A stretch of 64,000 nucleotides of DNA from Pithys albifrons albifrons. Taxonomy: Eukaryota; Chordata; Aves; Passeriformes; Thamnophilidae. Numbering within the stretch: the first letter of the stretch is position 1; each line of letters begins with the position of its first letter. A model generated the notes under the pieces. It was not told where the DNA came from. It ran no database searches and was given only the letters and a program-made list of their open reading frames with translations. Shown here piece by piece: positions 35,391-47,715 of this stretch. Where the stretch lies: the NCBI RefSeq assembly GCF_047495875.1, contig NC_092458.1:110409727-110473726 (forward strand). The letters are read 5' to 3'. Made by a program: the position numbers and the translations under genes.

Positions 35391-36664
35391 AGTTTGCAAA
35401 TTTAAAAATTTAAATACCCGGTGTATGTTTTGAGTCATCTGATTCAATACATTTGTCTGTGAATTTAAACTACATGTTGCTCTGACAGCGAAATAGCCAT
35501 TGGCTACTTGTTCCCATGTTGTATAAGCACAGTTTCCTTTCCTATCGTAGAATATATATCCCTGCTAGCTGAACACAGATCTGTAGCTTCACTCTGGATT
35601 TATGGAGGAAATAAGACAATGAAACACCAATAAATTATGAAATGCATGAAGTGAAACTGGAAAACCTGACAAAAAGAAAACTTTTTCCTTACTAAAAATG
35701 TCTATTCATCAAGTAACAGACTCAAATGCAAATTCTTCAGCTGGCACTTGTCACTAAGGAGTTGTCTATCAAAAACATCAGTCTTTGACCCAAGAGAAGA
35801 CAGTGTCTTCACAGCAAGCAGATAAATCCATCCCTATTTCATTTACTTCCCCCCACCCCCTCCCCATTAAATAATACATTTTCCCCCAAAGACAGGATGA
35901 CAGGATTATTTATCAGTTGGTAGACGATGAGACTTTTTTTTTTCTAATTCAGACATAACAAATTCACCCACCAATCTGTTATCCCTATTCTCTTGCAGTT
36001 ACAAGTGTTGGCACAAACTGACATGAAGTTAGCAACAAATCAAATCAGTCAGCAAACTTTGGAAAAATGAAATCCAAGACTAGTAGCAAATGGAGAGAAA
36101 CCAAAGCAAGGTCTTTCTCCAGACACTTCTGTCCATAGTGAAACCATGCAGAAGAAAACTCTGTGATGATGAACCCTGCAGGAAATAACAACTGGTAGGG
36201 GCAGGTACAGTAATCTTACCTACAGGTGGCCTGAGGCATCATGGGCCCATCGAGCCAGGAACAACTCTTCCCCATGCCAGTCCAGGTGAGATGTTCCTCA
36301 TCAGCTCGGCTTCTGGGAACATCAGCATTCACACAATGAGTCCTCAGAGATTCTACTCAAGCAGAAGTGTCTTGCCACATGCCCCACATGCCACACACCA
36401 ACAAGTTACATGGGCTTCTCTTTGCAGAGGATACACTGGCAGCAGGTACAATTGGAGCTGTTTAAAATTTACAACGACAGTCAGTGAAACAGTTAAAGCA
36501 AGCACCCAGTAGCAAGAAAACATAGTTTATATTATTTGTTTTGGATGTACCAAAACATTGGAGATAGCAAGGTATGTTTCTAAAACAATGCTCCCGGGAA
36601 CTCTACCAACCCTCTAGGACACTTGCCAGCGTCCCTGATTGTGTCCGCATTCTCCACCATTATC
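35391..36664. other. Non-coding sequence, no gene seen
   Basis: A C-rich patch (ccccccaccccctcccc) lies at about 35849-35866 and a T-run at about 35935-35944. The 36180-36480 region is less AT-rich, but its open frames are random in composition. Confidence 0.55.
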
Positions 36665-37297
36665 TGTCTTGGTTTGAGCTGGCAAACTGTCAATCCCCTC
36701 CCTCCCCCCCCAGGTACATAGAGAAAAGCCTCTTTCTGCCCACCAAAGAAAGGAAGAAGAAGGAAATGGGAAAAAAAACCCCTTCAAATTACGTTTATGC
36801 TACCACCACATGTATTTTTACAGAAAGAAAGAGAAAATTAAAAGAAGAGTACAATCACGTGCACACAAGTTAGAAACAACATGGAACAATTCCCCACTTC
36901 CTAACAAACATACAAATTCTACTATCTTAAATACAAATTACTTTAAAAGACTTAGTCCCCAGGGAGACAAACCCAAGCAGAAAGGAGAGAACCAGAACAA
37001 CACATTTTACTTGCCTGAGATAACTGGTGAACCAGTGGTGGGCCTGGTCCTCCCAATCCCCCCTGGGACAGCATCATGCGTCCTCCTGAGAGGAAGGCTA
37101 AGGAGTGCCTGCCTAAGCCACTCCTACCCAGGCTTTTACTCCTCTGGAGAATGATGTCATAATATGGTATAGAATACAATATTATTGGCTAGAAACTGTC
37201 AGCTGTTAGCTCAGCCTAGCCCAAGTCAGCTGACAGCTCCAGGCCTACCCCTAGATTTATAGCCTAAATTTAGGCTCACTTAGGTAACCCTATAACA
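36665..37297 (-). mobile_element. LTR of an avian ERV, antisense, about 630 bp
   Basis: The plus strand opens TGTCTTGGTTTGAGCTGGC and closes ACCCTATAACA, giving TGT...ACA ends. At 37151-37177 it carries the block atgatgtcat, aatatggtat, agaata, almost the same as 7284-7305 in the other antisense LTR; in LTR sense this is a CRE-like TGACATCA with a nearby AT-rich core-promoter region. The C-rich run near 36703-36712 falls where the U5 C-tract of such LTRs lies. No internal region is attached, so it is probably a solo LTR. The repeated CA dinucleotides after 37297 blur the right edge and I see no target-site duplication. Open frames at 36574-37154 on the plus strand are chance. Confidence 0.7.
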
Positions 37298-40200
37298 CAC
37301 ACATAAAGACAAAAAATAGTTTTTAGACACATCAGACTGATTTTATTTTGAAAATATTGACATGATAATTCAGGTTACTCTTTTTGAGATTATCTAAAGG
37401 TTTGGAGAAGCAAACACTGCTTTCATACAACTATGGGTATAAGCATTCACGGAGTTTGACCCGTGAAGTGGATGAACAGGTGCCATGGTTTGCCCTCAGC
37501 TGTTTTTCTGAACCCTCCAAGAATAGCAAATTTTCAGGATTATTCCATGTAATCGGTCAGCCAAAAACTTAAATACTATAATTCACTTTCATGACCCAAT
37601 GTTCCTCAGTTTTTCCATTTTGCTATCCCCAAGAAAAAGGTTTGTGTTGTTAAGGAGTTTTGTAAATCTTGCCTCAACCTTGTATTTTTACCCCCATAAA
37701 ACAAAAACTAATTTCCCCCCATGAATTAGCACTTTCAGTACAGACCTGTCACTATGGAGACACTTGATTAATGCTTAACAACTTAACTTGCTCTAGTTTT
37801 ACTGAGTTTTCTAGATTTAAATTTAGCATAGAAGTCCCCTGCCAATTTTCAACACACTAAATATTGCATGTTGTTTCAGACCTGTACAGAATATTAGGTG
37901 CATTGACCTGCTTGCTTTGCACACACAAAAAAATTTAGATTTACTAAAAAAAATAAAATATTAAAAAATTGAAAACTTTTAAGAGTTTTATTTTGTAGCT
38001 TTACTATGAACTTAAGTTAAATGGTAAATGAAATATGAACATAGAACTGAATAAGATAAAATAAAACCTATATTAAAATATATATTAAAAAGTCCTAAAA
38101 ATAGTACTTTTTTTCTTACTTCACAACTCTAATGTGAAATAATATTCCTACAGTGAATATTTTGTGACATGTATTAGGAAAAATAGTTTGGTATTTTAAT
38201 ATTGTGATGATGAAGTTCTTAGAAATACCTTAAATGGATAAATTTAGTGTTGAGGAGCAGGAAATACTGCATATAGCACAGATGGGTTTCCATTAATAGC
38301 AGTAGGTTTATTTTTCTTTAATTTTTCATTTTGTAATGCACGCCACCTTTAGAATGTGTTCCTAATAAGATTTCATATCTCTGCAACATACAATATTAAT
38401 GTGCATGTTTATACAAGTATTAAAAATCCATTAAAACTTTTCATTTAATGCAAGGAATCCAGCATTAAGGAGTCACCAGGTCTTACAAACTTCTTAAAAT
38501 TGGAAGGATTTATTTTCAGGATTTATGGAAAGATTTACTGTCCTTTACAAGACAGACTGTGATATGTTTTAAGGAAGAAAATATGAACCAAAACACTGGA
38601 CAGAAAGAAGTCCAGCAGCAAAATGCAAAATTCTGTATATGGATGCATAAGTAACTACAAACTACTCATACTTGGGCACTACTGTAAAAAATAAATGAAC
38701 AAAACAGCAAAATAAAATAAAACTCAACCCAAAAGAAAACAAAAAGAACCACCAACTAGAACAGAATCCACCTCAAATTAATTTCTATTAAGAAATATTC
38801 TTAATAAGATAATTTTCATGACAATATCCTGCCTGATTCACGGAAAAAAGTAAGGGACAGGGGAAAAGTTCAAAATTATAGTTTTGTAGAACTTATCTAA
38901 AAGTTGCTCAGAAAACCTGTTTGTGTTAAGTCTGTGATGCATAACACTATCCCTGTTTGTGCATCCCTCTTCTCCACATGATGGGGGCATGTCAAAATTA
39001 ATAGCATCTATCACCTATCTATCAGCATTGACAGAGATTGAAACTTCCCAGAAGGGGAAAGAATGGCTGATATATAAAACTATTGCTTTCTATCCAATTA
39101 TACCCATTCCTAAAGTTGCCTTGGCTGGAACCCTGCACAGCTGAGCTTGTTGATTAGTACAATCTTTCTATAGCAAATTAGGTCAACTGCATAAGTTATT
39201 GAAATACATCACATTAGCTAAAGAGATAAGGGTGTGAAATAAGGAGATGCAATATTTTTTTCCAGGTGTTCAAGGGTTTTATACCTTTCCTGAAATAGTT
39301 CCTGAAGACATCTGCCTCTCCTCTTTTTGTGCTGCACAGCGATTACTGTACAGCAGCTGAAGCTGTAGTGCCCCTATTGTAAAACTGTTATTACCATTCC
39401 TTTAACTCTAAGGAAAAAAAAAAAAGAAACAAAAACAAAACCCAAAAAAAACCAAAACAAAACCTCAGTTTGATGATCTGCAGCAACTATGTATTTTTTA
39501 AGACATTCATACTGTGAAAAACATACACACAACAAAAATTAGGTGGATAAGACCATAAGTGATTGGTTACATGAGTGGGACTGTCCACAAAAATTTTCTC
39601 TAAAAAGAGAAAACTATTTTTAGTCCCTTGAACGTCATTACTGGCAGTTATGGTTTTAATTTGCAGCTTGCTCTTTTAATCCCCCTCTTGAAGAAAGGGC
39701 CTACAGATGCAAAGACTTTAAAACTTGTTTAACAGATATGTAACTAACAGCAAAGCAGCTCTTTTCTCATCTCCACTGAAATAATGGCAGTTAAACTGGA
39801 ATGGCATGTTGATGTTATGATAAAAGGTTTTGTGAACATTTTTGTTGCAATATCTTACAGATCACACAAAATTTTCCTGACTGGTGAGCACCTAGCACAA
39901 AGGGCAAAATGAACTTAAGAGCCTATTAACTCACCTCCAACAGAGACTAGTGGCAGATGACTAGAAAACATATAAAACCAAAAGGCATATTTAGAGGAAT
40001 CCCTCAGCCAATACTAAACAAGTCCACCTCAATTCCCAGTGAGCAATAAAAAGAAATGAAATTTAAACAAAAATTAAATTAAACATGAGCATTCAGGCAT
40101 CCACAGCAGATTTCTCACCACATTCCACTGTTTAAACCAAGGTAGCATTCAGAACACTAAATCATAAGCTGCTAAATTTATCTCCTATGGTCCTTCTTGA

Positions 40201-41639
40201 TCTCCGGCTCCCCTGCAAGGGCAACTAGTTGAGCTATGATCACAGGAAAACACTGACACACACAAAGTAACATCATGATGTTCTCTGGCCTTTCAAGGCT
40301 GGCTTTTCAGTGACATTAGGCCAAGTTTGACCAGATTCTCTTTGTACATGAGTAATTCTATGCAAAACAATGTCTTTCCAAGATGCTGTTTCTCACTGAT
40401 GGGTTTGAAGCAGCAGTAGAGACATAAACCACCTCATTAAAAATTCACTTACGAAAAATATCACTGCAGTGATACTCCACGTGTCATTCAGGAAGAACAA
40501 CCCAGGTACACATGCATTGCATACAGCAAGTTTATAAGAAAATACTATGCTTATATTTGTATTACCACAGAGTACAGCAAGTTTGGGTCCCTGGAAAATG
40601 AATAGTTTTACTGCCTTCATCCTAATCATCCTGGTTGGCAGAAAACTCTCATTCATGTACTACACTAGTCATATACCAAGAAGCTTGGAAAAAGAAATTC
40701 TGGTCTTTACTGAGCTTATAGCAAAGACTATGCTCATCTCGATTGTCAAATCAATGTTCCTATTGCCATAAGAGAAAATGTGTCTGAAATTATAAATAAT
40801 CTCCTCACATGTGACAATCATTATCCCCTTCTTTTGAGGTGCTTCAAAGGTAAAGCAAATTAATCCATATCTGTCATTCTGTTTATATCATACAGTAGCT
40901 TTTTACAGATGACTGACACCCATTTTGAACTGATGTGCTCCTCTACCTTTCAAATTAATATGGAAAAAAGGGATATGTATCCTCAAGTGTACAGATTTTC
41001 TTTTGAAGAGTAATTGTATGTTTTCTGGTTTTGCTGTTGTTGGGTTTTTTTTTTTGCTTTTAATTTCTTTTCAATGTTTGATAGTAAGATTATTAATAGG
41101 AAAATAAACTATTTCCACCCAGAATTAATTAATTTCTTCAACTTAGATAATAACTTAATGCAAGTTATTGTGTGTACCTTATTACATTTTGGGCTTGTTG
41201 CCTCCACCTTCCTTTCCTCTGGTCCTCCCTCCTCCCCTGCTTTTTTAAGAACCAAAGCCAAACAAACAGAAACAGTAAAACACACATGTATGCAAGAAAT
41301 AGACCACTTCATCTCCTCCCTTCAAATGAAGTTCAGAATCATTTCAGAGCTCAAAGCAGATTTCTCCAAAATAACCATTCTGTTCATGGTCCAAACCCTT
41401 TGTTTGTTTGTTTGGGTTTGTTTGCTTGTTTGTGATTTTTGTACTGTGATTCAATTTTTCCTTTTGAAAGAAAAAACCCCACTAGTTTGATATTAAATTA
41501 ATTCAAATTGTCACTTATTCAAATCAAGAAACAGGATTACATCAACTCCTTCCGAAGTTTAAAACATAGTTTTTAAATGCACACTTAAATATATGTATAA
41601 CCAGTTAAAAGTTTTGAATTCTCTTCTGCAAGTCTATGG
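37298..41639. other. Non-coding AT-rich sequence, no gene seen
   Basis: A-rich simple sequence at 39412-39468 (A-runs passing into aaaacaaaacc units), an AT-rich stretch at about 37925-38100, T-rich sequence at 41030-41060 and GTTT repeats at 41400-41435. The longest frame (41014-41490, 158 codons) is a by-product of these T-rich patches: it opens with Cys, Phe and Val runs and has no domain. Confidence 0.6.
41400..41435 (+). repeat. (TTTG)n microsatellite
   Basis: About eight imperfect TTTG units, with one ggg and one c interruption. Similar T/G-rich tracts recur at 24178, 47163, 50098, 53550, 60785 and 63895. Confidence 0.85.
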
Positions 41640-41760
41640 AGATTTTTTGTGTGATAGAAGAGGAAGCTGATGTCATCTTCAAAATGAAGTTGGTGTCGTT
41701 CTTAAAGTTTGGATTTCATGATCTGAAGATCTTTTCCAGCATTAGTAATTCTGTGACTAA
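41640..41760 (+). mobile_element. CR1 LINE 3'-end fragment, sense, degenerate
   Basis: The stretch tttggatttcatgatctgaa, then gatcttttccagcattagta, then attctgtgac matches the order of the CR1 3' UTR (dominated by 'gatgatct...ggtcttttccaac...attctatg') with many substitutions. It ends in one attctgtg unit. The upstream half is barely recognisable, so this is an old, short copy. Confidence 0.6.
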
Positions 41761-44700
41761 CACAAGCCAATGCTATTTAGATGAGCTAATCAAAGTCTGA
41801 CCATACTTCTACTTTTCTGTAGTGTTCACTATATAATACTATCTGTACATTGATATAGAGCAGAAGATACAGGCAACATTATACAGATCCTTGCTAATGT
41901 GTAGCGGAGTTAGGAACACTAAGAGAGGCTGGAAATTTTACTGGAGCTAAATAGAGCTAAAGGAAGGGGTTTCATTGTTTTAGACAATCTAGTTCTATCA
42001 GTCCAATTCCTTACTGGGCTTGAAAAGTATTGCTACACAGTTATTGCAAAACTGCAAATGAATCCCCCAGTAGTTCTGGTACAACAGACTGACCAATATG
42101 GACATTAATAATGCGCAACCCTTCCAGGGTCCACGGGGCTTTGGGTGAGCACAGGGCTTGACTGCACCACTTGTGGAGGAAGACTGTGTATGTACACTAT
42201 GCACCTGTAATTACAGTCTGAGGGTAAGGATGACTTGCCTCGCAAAGTTCCCTTCCCAGCAAATCTGAAATATATACAATAGCTGACATGCCCTGTAGCA
42301 AAGTAAAGCTAACTCCGTGGCAAAAGCAGGACAAAACACTAAAACATGGTTTAGTGGATTTCAGCTAAAGGTTTTTTTTTAATGGCATAATTTATTACTT
42401 TAAAGTATTTAAGTACATAATATAGAAACATAGAGGGGGGAAAAACAATGACAAACAAATGCCAAAACCTAAAAAACCCCATCCTGAACCCTTCATTAAG
42501 AAGCAAAAATGTTGATCAAAACCTAGAAGATCATACTGTCCTTAAAGCTCCTCTATCTGCCCATTCCCCATCTTGCTGACTGATAGTGCTTCCAGCAGCT
42601 CATTAGCATAACATGGAGTTAATCAATGCTGCTTCAGAAGGAAAATGCCACCTAATGAATCCCCTGTGGCACTTTTCTGTGTGCCAGGTGCTTATACTGC
42701 AGGTGTACCAGCCTGGAACAGATCAAGACTACCTGTTTAATTTGTGAAGTCCGACATGCCCCAAGCTGTGCAGTGTTAGGAATGATGAATTCAGAGGCAG
42801 TAATGAACTATGTACTCTCCTTCTTTGAAGACATTCTGATGCCAAGTTAGACTTTAAGATTGGTAGTATGTGAATGGTACTCCAAGTAGTTCTACTTTTA
42901 TATATGTTATTACAGAAAACGAATAAACTCAAACATGCACTTCTATATGAACTCAGATAATTATGAAATGCTTACAAAGCTATAACTAATGTAGATCTGT
43001 TTTCTTTTGTATGATCATGGCATGGACATTCACATAACTGGCAGGCTTGTTTCTCAGCCAATATTATTGCCTGACACTTTATGGAGCAAGAGTATATCTC
43101 AGTTAAAGCATGACAGATTTGTAGAAAAAAATCAGTTTCAATTACAGCAGAGAGAAAAACAAACAAACAAACCCCTTGTGAAATCCCTAAGGAAATTCAT
43201 TTTTTCCCCTTCCATTTTTGCCGAATTTAATGTCAATATTTTTCTAAACCTATAAGCCTTTCTCAAATCCAGGGACTTAAAGTTATCTTTGTGTCTCATG
43301 CTGGAACAATGGCTACAAACAGCTAATAGAACATATGGTTACTTCTGAGTAACACTACACACACTTGGAGGAAGGCAAAGGCTGCACTATACACTAATAA
43401 TGGCACATAACTTCCATCTTCAGCATTGCTGACCAAATTCTTCACTGATACAAAGGGAATAAGTGAAGTCTGCAGCAAATTCATGTCACTGATTAGTATG
43501 TTTAAAAAAAAAAGTTACAAGTCAATGTACCAAGACCCTGTTGTACGTTGTTATTTAGAAAGGATGTCTATATTTAAAAAGCTTAGTTTATGGTTTTGAA
43601 AGCTTAAAATGTAATCCCTTAAAATAAAAATATTAAGGCTAGAAGAAGCTGTCTTTTACAGCATTAAACTACAAGATCAGCATTACTTCACTAAAACTTT
43701 GGAGGAAAAAGTGAGAGGCCATATTTTAGCATTCTTTTAAAAAGCTATTCTCTTCTACTTTAACTGCCACTCAAACTTAGCCTGTTTAGTAAATAAGAGG
43801 CAGAGCAACATCTCTGTAACAGTATAGTTACAACTAATATATGACATAACTTGTGTTGTTGCCTATCTCAAGCAGTTTAAAGAACAAATCCATTATTAAA
43901 CTGGTTTTATTATGATCATTATGTCTCCTTAACATAAATATATACTGCTTAAAATTCAAGGTAACATTTCAATTCCCTGTTTGGGAGGTTTCAGAAATCT
44001 ATTTTAAATGTCATTGAGACAATCACACTGTTTGTAGGTTCTTAGCATTTTGTTCCTTTCAGACTTTCTCATTTCCCATTCCTTCTGTAGAAGGCTACAT
44101 ACTGATTTGTTTCTTTCACCTCATTGTGGAGCTTTTCCTCTTCCCTTCTGGGATCTCTCTCAATAGAGAAGCCAGCATGTTTTATAAATATCTGCTGAAG
44201 CCTCTTCCACTCTCATTTTCTATTTAACATAACAAGGCACAACTTAGGCAGAAAACAAGTAACTGAGCCTCAAATTAAGAGTTAGTACTGCAATAGTTCG
44301 TGAATCAATTACAACTATTGCTAAAAATGCAATATATTCTCATGCTTCAGTGAGGACTTGTTTTCTGAAGTAAATGTTATTATGGTTTAAATTAAATTTG
44401 AAAAAATACCAATAAAAAAGATATCTGAATGACAGTCAGTAAACGTAATAAAATTGTATGAAGAAGTTCTAGGCACCTCACATTATTTGAATGATTAAAG
44501 GCTACACTAGGTTAAAAAGAAAAGAGGGGGAAAGAGAGGAAAAAAAAGCTTACTGTAAAGAGAGAGGACTTCAGGAGAAAAGCTGATATCCTTAGAGAAA
44601 TTTTACTTAAGAAAAGAGAGTTTAATTATATCATAAAAAGAATGCCACAGTACACTATGAGAAGGAAATAATATAAGCAGTTGAAGAAAATTTAGAGGTC

Positions 44701-44876
44701 TGTCTCATATGAATAAAAAACGTTGTTTACAAAACAGTTACTATGACTAACTAGGGAAAAGTTAAGGTCAAGAAATTTCAAATCCCTGGGCCTGAATATC
44801 TTGGCACCCAGTCAGTGTTTCAGACAACAAAAAGGGAGCTACTGTGCTGTTAATGCTTTAATAGTAAATATAGTGA
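41761..44876. other. Non-coding AT-rich sequence, no gene seen
   Basis: A polypurine tract of A and G lies at about 44517-44549. A slightly GC-richer patch at 42090-42190 shows no coding sense. No repeat family recognised. Confidence 0.6.
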
Positions 44877-44881
44877 TACAG
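44877..44881 (+). repeat. 5-bp target-site duplication, left copy (tacag)
   Basis: tacag directly precedes the LTR start and recurs at 45500-45504 directly after the LTR end. Five bases is a normal retroviral integrase duplication length, and the exact match fixes both LTR edges. Confidence 0.85.
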
Positions 44882-45499
44882 TGTCCTAGTTCAGCAGGAG
44901 GGACCAGCTAACACTTTGTGAGGGTGATCAAAGCTGTGTATTCTACCCCCTCTATTCATTCCCCAAGGACAATGGGCCATTAGCAGCAGCTGCCCAGGGA
45001 GTCATTATCACCTTCACACCCAGCCTGAGGGGGCGTGGCTGCTAAGGGGCCATCAACAGTTCAACAACACCCCCTGGCTTCAGAGTTTATCACCCATTGT
45101 GTGAGTCCCCACCCAGGGGAGGGACTGGGTGCTCTCTGAGGGTGGGTAAGAAGGCCTTGGGAATTTCTTGTCAGATCCAGAGCAGCAGAAGGAACTTCAA
45201 CAGGAGGAGATCACTGCTCTCGACCAGATTACAGCCATTGCCTGCACCAGCAGGTTTCTCACTTCTTTTTGCTTTGGACTTGGGGGAAACCACGCAGGTC
45301 TCAGCACAAGGGCTATCAAACCCCTTTGGGTTTGGGCCCCAGGACACTGGGTTATAACACTAGGTTTTATGAGTTGAAAGCAATTTCTCTTTGTGTCAGT
45401 CTATTTATTGTAATTTTATTATTAAATTTTAGCCTCTGACTTATAATCTCTCTCATGGTGAGTTAATTTCCCCTGCTGGTTCACCTTTAAACCAGCACA
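44882..45499 (+). mobile_element. Solo LTR of an avian ERV, sense, 618 bp with intact TSD
   Basis: Starts TGTCCTAGTTCAGCAGG and ends CACCTTTAAACCAGCACA, with the TGT...ACA terminal signature. The interior is GC-richer than its surroundings, with a ggggcgtggc GC/CACCC-type box (about 45031-45040), a decayed TATA-like taagaag (about 45147), a polyadenylation signal ATTAAA at 45421-45426 and a U5 of about 75 bases. Both edges are fixed by a perfect 5-bp target-site duplication (tacag). No internal provirus remains, so homologous recombination between the two LTRs removed it. The overlapping open frames at 45097-45377 are chance. It is the cleanest LTR in the window and probably one of the younger ones. 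Confidence 0.92.
45421..45426 (+). terminator. LTR polyadenylation signal ATTAAA
   Basis: ATTAAA in a T-rich context, about 75 bases before the LTR 3' end, where the R/U5 boundary signal is expected in this LTR. It would direct poly(A) addition for a transcript ending in the LTR. Position-based inference. Confidence 0.5.
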
Positions 45500-45504
45500 T
45501 ACAG
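45500..45504 (+). repeat. 5-bp target-site duplication, right copy (tacag)
   Basis: Exact partner of 44877-44881, immediately after the ACA terminus of the LTR. Confidence 0.85.
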
Positions 45505-47299
45505 ATAACTGGAAAATTTTGCAGGGTGACACAAACCACACACAAATCCAGCACAGGAGTAATAAAGGTATAAGAAATTAACAAATTTTTAAGGTATGAC
45601 GTTCTAATTATTACCAATTAGCATGAACAAGCAAACTACAGGGCTTAGGAAAGGAAAATGGGGCAATTTTTGTTGAGAATACAAGATTCTTTTTTATTTC
45701 TTCAGGGAATATTGATTCTATAAATTTAGATTCTGAGGCATTTAACTTGCCATTTCATATCCTAAATGGTACCACTGGAACTTTTTTTTGGAACTTTATT
45801 TCACAAGGTGAGTAAATTAGAAGCATGTAATTATAAGTAGTTAAGAACAAGAATGGATGCTCCATGGATTTGTACAATCCTTCTCTAAACATTTTTGCAA
45901 ATACCTTGTGACAAAGGGATGAAATGGAAAACATTTCTAAAATGATTTAAAGACTGAGACAGAGGGAACAAGAATATTATATGTAGTTATTGAAAACTTT
46001 TGACATTCATACCCTGATAAATCTCCTTAGAAAGCCCTTCAATCTCTGAAACCAGATCATTGTCCACCTTAAAAGAGAGGTTTATTTAACAAAAAGTGCA
46101 CCAGATACAATGCCCAATACATCACAATTTCCCTCAGTGAGGTGGCTTCTCTGTCCTTGGCCTAACTGAAAAGCTGAGAGACCTTCTTGGAGTGCAAGAG
46201 ATTGTAGTTAGGCTTGTATATTTATCCCTGGTTTGTATTCTATAGTTGGATTTGTACTGACCTCCTTTAGGAAGAACTAATTTTGCTGAGACAAAAATTC
46301 TATATAATTAAAGGATATATTGCAGTAAATCTGGCTGGCAAGAAGGTATGCAGTTAATTTTATTCATAGGAGTCTGCAGGGTGCTGTGCTTTGCATTTAT
46401 GTCTGAAACAGCATCGTTCTCATGGACTGCAGTCCTTCAGGGAACGGCTGCTTCTCTGTGGGCTCTCCAGGAGTTGCAGGGGAATCCCTGCTCTGGCACC
46501 TGGATCACTGCCCAGCAGCCTCTTCACTGCCACAGACAACCAATACTTATGTAAAAATGACAAATAGTCAAACTCTGTAAGAGCATGAGCAGTGGAAAGC
46601 AGCAGCACAAGAAAAAAGCGCTACCCCTATTTCACACAAGGGAACTTTTAGGCCATTTCAGTAGCCAACACAAATATTCACACCACTGAGACCAAGTTTT
46701 GACTCAATGAAGTCACAGTGACCTAAAAATCAGGAATCAGACAGGGCTTTTTTCCCCCTTCTTTCTCTTGGATTAATTCCAGCTTGAAAACATCAAGCAA
46801 TTGTACTCTTTCTGCTTTCTCTGCACCAGTTAAAAAAGAAACCGCAAAGCGAACAAATCAACATGGCTGATTTTCCTTTCAGTTTTTTAAACTGAAGACT
46901 CCTTGTGTATTTGATCGTATCTCAAGTGTGAGTCACCCTTTCTAGTGTAATATTTTTTTATTTTTTAAAGTTTCTACACAAGAACAGAAGTTGGATTTCA
47001 AAGAGATGCCTGAGAAATTAGCAAAAAGAATTTGCTAGAAGCCAAAAGGAATATAAAATTAATGCTTATATATACCAACATCAACATAAAATACATGAGA
47101 AAATACACAATGGTTATTTATTATAAAGACTTTCAAAAGTGGAATTAAAGGGGTTTGATGTGGTTTTTTGTTTGTTTGTTTTTGTTTGTTTGATTTGGGT
47201 TTTTTTGTGTTGGGGTTTTTTTGTTTATTGTTTGTTTCTTTCTTTAAATTTGCGTATTACTTTAAAAATTATTGGAAGAAACTGAAGCACAATCAGGGA
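45505..47299. other. Non-coding AT-rich sequence, no gene seen
   Basis: Contains a long T/G-rich tract at 47162-47245. The 46400-46560 patch is more GC-rich and open on both strands, with random composition. No repeat family recognised. Confidence 0.6.
47162..47245 (+). repeat. T/G-rich simple repeat, (GTTT)n with GGGTTTTTT blocks
   Basis: About 80 bases of GTTT units mixed with ggggtttttt blocks. It abuts the CR1 piece that begins near 47300, but that CR1 is in sense orientation, so the tract is not its tail. Confidence 0.8.
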
Positions 47300-47715
47300 A
47301 CACCTGCCAGAATATTTGAGGCTGAAGGACTTGTCCTGTCAGGGGAGGCTGAAGGACCAGGGATTATTCAGTCAGGGAAGAGGGACCTCACAGCAGCCTC
47401 CCAGTGCTTATGGGGTTGTTACTGGGGAGACTGAGCTGTGCCCTTACCATGGCACATGGTGGAAGCCCAACCCACACGGGGCAGATACTCAGACAAGAGA
47501 GGTTCAAACTAAATAATAAGAAACCTCTTCCCCAAAAAGGACAGGTGGGCAGTGACAGAAGTTTCTCAGAGAGACTGTGTAATTTTAGTCCTCAGATGTT
47601 TAAGACTCAGCCAGAAAAAGTCCTGAATAACCTTGTCTGACCTGATCCCATTTTGAGCAGGAGTTTAGTCTAAAGACCTTTTAAGGTCTATTCCAGTCTG
47701 TGTTGTCCTCTTATA
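47300..47715 (+). mobile_element. CR1 LINE 3' fragment, sense, older subfamily
   Basis: The plus strand carries the ordered CR1 C-terminal landmarks in decayed form. First comes a GLSCQGRLKDQGLFSQGRGTSQQ-like reading (about 47325-47395), parallel to '[15 protein letters not shown]'. Next is gcccttaccatggcacatgg..., then acaagagaggttcaaactaa, ataataagaaacctcttcc, corresponding to 'GRFKLN.KKFF'. Then come gagactgtgtaattttagtc and ctcagatgtttaagactcag for the 'L...LF.....Q' region, and finally a 3' UTR with gacctgatcccattttgagcagg and gaccttttaaggtctattcc. The frame breaks several times. It differs from the 28.6 kb copy, suggesting another subfamily. Confidence 0.8.

Noticed and set aside
36600..36870. 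Possible coding exon near 36574-36873
   Set aside because: The frame crosses the LTR edge at 36665 and its C-tract; no splice sites or conserved protein text.
41014..41490. 158-codon plus-strand open frame
   Set aside because: Begins in T-rich simple sequence, passes through a (TTTG)n microsatellite, has biased composition and no domain or homologue known to me.
45097..45377. Two overlapping plus-strand open frames of 69 to 86 codons
   Set aside because: Both lie inside the solo LTR and have no relation to a retroviral gene.
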